Of a stretch of 64,000 nt of DNA, positions 59,697 through 64,000 are shown in pieces. The notes under the pieces are model-generated. The model ran no database searches. It was given only the letters and a program-made list of their open reading frames with translations, and was not told the DNA's origin. The stretch is from Myrica gale (Eukaryota; Streptophyta; Magnoliopsida; Fagales; Myricaceae), in the NCBI GenBank assembly GCA_963930655.1, contig OZ005600.1:15317501-15381500 (forward strand), given 5' to 3'. Every line of letters starts with the position of its first letter. Positions within the stretch are counted from its first letter, which is position 1. Position numbers and translations under genes: made by a program.

Positions 59697-61325
59697 GACT
59701 AAAAGTTTCTCCCCTATAGAAAACTCTACTATCTTATGTAGGTATCTCAGTTGTTCAAACATAAGTGTTTGGAGGTAAAAGATCTTATTCTAGTTCATAT
59801 TTTTTTCAGTTCTTACAATAATTTGATATAATTGTTTAATAAAAAACTATTGATATTAGATGGGAAAGTATGAAGAGAAAATGTTTGTTATAATTCTTTT
59901 TGAAAATATATTAGAAATTGTGTCAAAGTTGTTGAAATTAGTGTAAAAAGTATCGGTGTTTTTGTAGGATTTTTTAAGATTTTAGATGTTCATATTATAA
60001 ATTTTGTTGAATATATTTGTATTTCAAAATACTTTTACAAACTAATATGCCCTTTTTTTTCCTTCGATTAGGAAGTTTAATGGGTCGAATAATCCGCAGT
60101 ACTGTAACTCTTAGATTAAAAAAAAAGGAACAAGCCTACAATCATTTATCTCTTCCCAATTTCCCACTGGCCTGTTTCTTTGCTTGAGGATAGAGATTTT
60201 TTTTTTACTTTGCTGTCATTGATTCCCATAATCCCGTCCACTCCCTTTCTAATTGCTTTGTACATTTCTCAGTGAGAAAAAAGAAAAAGCAAAGCCTAGA
60301 GAAACCCCATTGATCTCTTCCTATTTTCCTTTTTGTATTGTACTAGATCTGCCGAGAAAAAACACAGAAAAAAAAAACGAAAAACTCAGAAGTACTCCAT
60401 TATATATCGTTAGTAGTCAATTTAAGCGCTCCATTACTGACACACAACACAGCTTGAAGAAGAGAAAATGGGAAACAACTTTACCAATCTTCACGCCGAA
60501 GGGTTAGTACATATATATTTGCTTCAGCTTTCTATTTTTCTCTTTTATCTTATCAGCACAATACTAATGCTCTGTTGCTTCTTATAACAAACTTTCTTTT
60601 GACGAAATCTTTGTTCAGAAATATCCGCGGGATATAACCAGTGCAACGAATCTCTTCTAAAGAGTCTAGATTTTGCTCACTAGCTTAGCAGTGCAATGCA
60701 ACGAAGGTAAATAGATTTTGAGATTCCTTTGTACATACACGTACACAGAGAGCGAAAAAAAAATTTATTAGGATTTCAGATTGTGCTGAAATATTAATTA
60801 AGCTTTTGAGCTTGCATTGTACACACAACCTGTTTGAGTGATTGTCTCTCTAAAACCTGCTTCCCTCAATCAGTCAATCTTAACAAGGAGATCACATCTT
60901 AGGAGTGTCTATGCCTCGCTTCACTTTCAGAAGTTGTTTTTTTTGTTCTCCGTTTTTTCAGTTCTTGCATAACTACAAAGAAAATAATTTTCGAAATTTT
61001 CCAAAACTTCGCTATGACCTATATTTTCTTTTTTCCACTATTCTCTTCTGAAATGAATCTAATAATTAGCCTCCTCTTTATATATTTTAATAATTTTATT
61101 TACGCGTGGTTTGTAATTATCTGTAGATGGAACTAAGCACAAACTATTTGATAGAGAAACAAATAAGATGAGAGAGTTTGGACCGTCCTTGCAAAGTATG
61201 TACGACACAGGCATTGAAATTACTCTATGAAGAGTTGATGACATTTAATCCTTTTAAATATCTTCATTTTGTTATGACATTTGTTGTTACGTAGGCATTG
61301 AAATTTCCTGTGGGAAAGATTGAGG
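59697..61325 (+). repeat. right arm of the inverted duplication (PYR4 promoter copy)
   Basis: Reverse-complement match of 48633-50353. The TATA-like TATATATC (60401), the uORF ATG (60468), donor GTTAGT (60503), acceptor TTCAG (60618), donor GTAA (60707) and acceptor ACGTAG (61294) are all kept. It ends at 61325 in leader exon 3, before the PYR4 start codon. Transcription from it would run rightwards into unrelated DNA. Confidence 0.9.
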
Positions 61326-62420
61326 CTAGTCTGAATTTTGTTACGTAGGCATTGAAATCATCCCAAGTACCAAACATCACAAACAACAGCCCAGGATGTC
61401 ATGAGCTGCAGCAGATGCATCATGAAGGATTGCCTAAATGACAAAGCATGTAATCCAACAATTACACCCCTACTTCCACTAGCAGCAGATAGGTCAATGA
61501 CTAAGACAAAAGACAAAGGTGAACTGAACTGCAATCCACAGAAATCCTAGCTCAAACAAGGAATTTATCTCCCCTATGATTGTTACAAAAGCATGAATAC
61601 CAGATGGTTTGATTTCCAGCAAAGCATTGTCCCAAGATAAAACGCATCACAGATCACATTACCAAATCACAGATCACATTACTAAATAAAGGGGATATGT
61701 TCGTGTCAACAGTTTTACTGTCATTAACTCATGACTCATACCAAATTCACACATTCACAGATCGAAGCACCAGAAAAGAGCAAGTTCACCAAGATGACCA
61801 ACAAACATGACAGATATCACACATTCACAGATCACAAAGCATAAAACAACCAGCAAAAGAATCACAATCACATATCACATACTCAATTTTCAAGCTCTAA
61901 ATCCTAATCACATTCACAGATCACATACTCACAATCAACAATTAAAAATTAAAAAATTTCAAAATGTAAACCCTAAATCCTAATCACATTACCAAATCAC
62001 AGATAACTCATAACAAATTCACAAATTACAATCAACAAGCTATTAAAATTTAGAGAGAGGCTGAGAGAGGGATACCTGGACGAGCACGGAGCACCGGAGC
62101 ACGGCGGGAGAGGCCGGAGAGAGAGAAAAAGAGGCTGAGCCGCTGAGAGGGAGAGGCGGGAGAGGCGGGAGAGAGCTGTGGAAGAGGAGAGAGGTACGAA
62201 GAGGCAGAGAGAGCAACGAGGGAGAGAGAGATCCGGAATTCTGTGGAGGAGAGGCAGAGTGAGAGAGGATAGCTGGAGGCGTCGGCCGTCGGGAGCTAGG
62301 GAGCTGAGAGAGAGGGCTGGGCGTCGGGTGTCTGGAGAGAAGGGGGAAAAAATTGGGACAACCGAATTAAAACCCTGAGGGGAAAGGCTCCTTTCATCCG
62401 TCCCCCGTAACGCTTTAAAG
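61326..62420 (-). other. possible gene leader: GA-rich first exon and first intron, truncated
   Basis: On the minus strand 62400-62080 is CT-rich in the manner of plant 5' leaders and ends CGTGCTCGTCCAG before GTATCC, a good donor. An AT-rich, intron-like stretch follows down to the junction with the inverted repeat at 61325. Repeated CACAGATCACATTAC words occur at 61650-62000. No coding exon is present. The 209-codon minus frame over this region is low-complexity and is not supported. Confidence 0.3.
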
Positions 62421-63036
62421 GTAAGGGAAAAAGGAGATATTGCGACTTCTTTCCTTGCCACCCCACCATTCCCGGGAGAAGGAGGGGAGAAAATGAGAGA
62501 AAAAGTAGTAATAAAAGTGAAAATTGGAAAAGAAGAAATTAAAACAAGCAAAACAAAATGATATGTCTTTATATTATTAGCTTTGATTACTTCCACGTAG
62601 AATTGAAAGAAACCCACATATGACATGCAGAATATGATCGATCGACCTCACGTACTTGTTTGTGGCCCAACTAGTTAAAGAAGAAAAAGGCCAATGGTTT
62701 TTTTTTTGCTCTTTTAAGCAGACTTTTCACCCCTGCTAAATTATTTTTTTTGTTTTTTTAAGCAGATTTAGGGTGCAAAAAGAAACAATAGGTGACTTCG
62801 TAGGGAGAAAAACTAACTCAAATCATTATGAAGAATAATATAAACAGATCCCCCACTAGGGAAAACCTAAATCATTTTCTTAGGCCATGGACTATAATAT
62901 TTGGGCGAATTTTACATCATGAGGATACTTATAATTTAAAAATATAATGTATTTCATATAACATTGCATGATTTGTTATATGTGTGTATCAAATACATGA
63001 TATATACTAATTAACCTAAGTATTTTATATGTATAT
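62421..63036. other. AT-rich intergenic DNA
   Basis: Nothing is recognised apart from T runs. Confidence 0.6.
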
Positions 63037-63456
63037 ATCTATAAGTTATGTGCTTTAATCATAATATCTATGACCATATATTAAGTTATGTGCTTTAATT
63101 ACATAAGTTAGTCTGAATTTTTAAATGAGGTCCCAAGGATCCTTAGGATGAGTCTTGGGTCATGAAAATATAAAGAAATGGAACACTAGTGAAAGGTTGT
63201 GAAACCGGGTAAAAAAGATAGTGTAATCGGGTCTTAAGTTCATAATATCTATAAGTTATGCGCTTTAATCATAATATTTATGATCATATATTAAGTTATG
63301 TGCTTTAATTACATAAGTTAGTCTGAATTTTTACATGAGGTCCCACGGATCCTTAGGATGAGTCTAGGGTCATGAAAATATAAAGAAATGGAACACTAGT
63401 GAAAGGTTGTGAAACCGGGTAAAAAAGATAGTGTAATCGGGTCTTAAGTTCTTTTG
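63037..63456. repeat. 210-bp tandem duplication
   Basis: ATCTATAAGTTATG begins at 63037 and again at 63247, and the two 210-bp units differ at only a few positions. No coding content was found. Confidence 0.9.
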
Positions 63457-64000
63457 TAAATTTCTCTATTGGTAATTATAATATTTTTGGGCTCAAATCT
63501 TTACAGGTTACAGACGGAAATTATTAGATTAGCTCTAGGATTTCTAAAGGATTAATTTCAGCTTATCGGGCTTCAATGAGCTTGGGAAGCCCAATACCTC
63601 CTAATGGGCTTTGGAAAAGCCCGTAAGACAACTTTTAGGAGAAAAAAAATGTAACTTTAATAAATCTGAAAAATTGTGGAAATAAAAATCTCAAAACTTA
63701 TTGATGCACTTAGAAATAGAGCCTTAAGAGTTAAATCTAGTTCCCGAAATGATATCAAAATTATATATATTATTTAGAGAATGTCATATGGGGGACGTGT
63801 GTCCCCTAGGTCCAAAAAGGAGTAAATATCCCCTTTAAAAAAGAACTTAAGTTATAACTGATCACCAAAGAGCTTATTAGGATAAAAGAAAAGAAAATAG
63901 AGTTATTTACAAAAGGAAAAATATTATAGACTTAAAACTAAAACGAGCTTAAGGGTAGAGAGCATGCCTATTAGAAAAGAAGGATCTCTTATTCTTCTCT
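63457..64000. other. intergenic, no gene recognised
   Basis: AT-rich DNA to the window end, with no supported frame or element end. Confidence 0.6.

Noticed and set aside
61997..62626. 209-codon minus-strand open frame, Ser and Leu rich
   Set aside because: It overlaps a CT-rich leader-like tract, has low-complexity composition and no domain, and crosses a plausible splice donor. Better explained as non-coding.
1..64000. tRNA, rRNA or other structured RNA genes
   Set aside because: None seen by eye beyond the SINE and primer-site fragments; a tRNAscan or Rfam search would be needed to exclude small ones.

Overview
The window is dicot nuclear DNA, probably from a woody rosid. The evidence is spliced plant genes, AT-rich intergenic DNA, and Ty3/gypsy, Ty1/copia, LINE, SINE, hAT, Mutator-like, MITE and CACTA elements, many with visible target-site duplications (TSDs). 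The species cannot be fixed from sequence alone. Only two host genes look intact: a bHLH transcription factor (25196-26123, +, 3 exons, 201 aa) and dihydroorotase of pyrimidine synthesis (44688-48600, -, 7 coding exons, 346 aa).

Layout. 1-6721 is an Athila-type gypsy element on the minus strand, cut by the window edge: pol, damaged protease, gag, tRNA-Asp primer site and one LTR. 8280-9591 is the 3' end of a copia-like element. 9592-12286 is a Tat-lineage gypsy remnant with gag, LTR and a tandem-repeat block but no pol. 14336-15552 is a hAT element with an 8-bp TSD. 17998-24016 and 27120-35001 are two copies of one CACTA family, each flanked by ACT and lying on either side of the bHLH gene. 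36306-39242 is a different CACTA-type element flanked by GCG. A Mutator-like element (40431-41134) sits inside a coiled-coil pseudogene resembling proton pump interactors. A SINE lies at 42910-43023.

The right third is dominated by dihydroorotase. Its promoter and 5' leader exons (48633-50353) are repeated in inverted orientation at 59697-61325. The 9.3-kb spacer holds a MITE and a decayed copia element, which is itself split by a LINE-derived insertion with a 14-bp TSD. Beyond the right arm lie a leader-like fragment and a 210-bp tandem duplication.

The best candidate for an undescribed system is the CACTA pair. The two copies carry the same three-gene layout: a small coiled-coil protein; a protein like the 'putative plant transposon protein' domain (Transposase_32, PF20167); and a spliced Ptta/En/Spm protein (Transposase_24, PF03004). 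I see no TNP2-type catalytic transposase in either copy. Copy 1 is a deletion derivative whose junction carries filler copied from 60 bp away. All three genes are broken in both copies, so an intact master, if it exists, lies elsewhere. Coding calls rest on reading motifs and splice sites by eye; no database search was possible.
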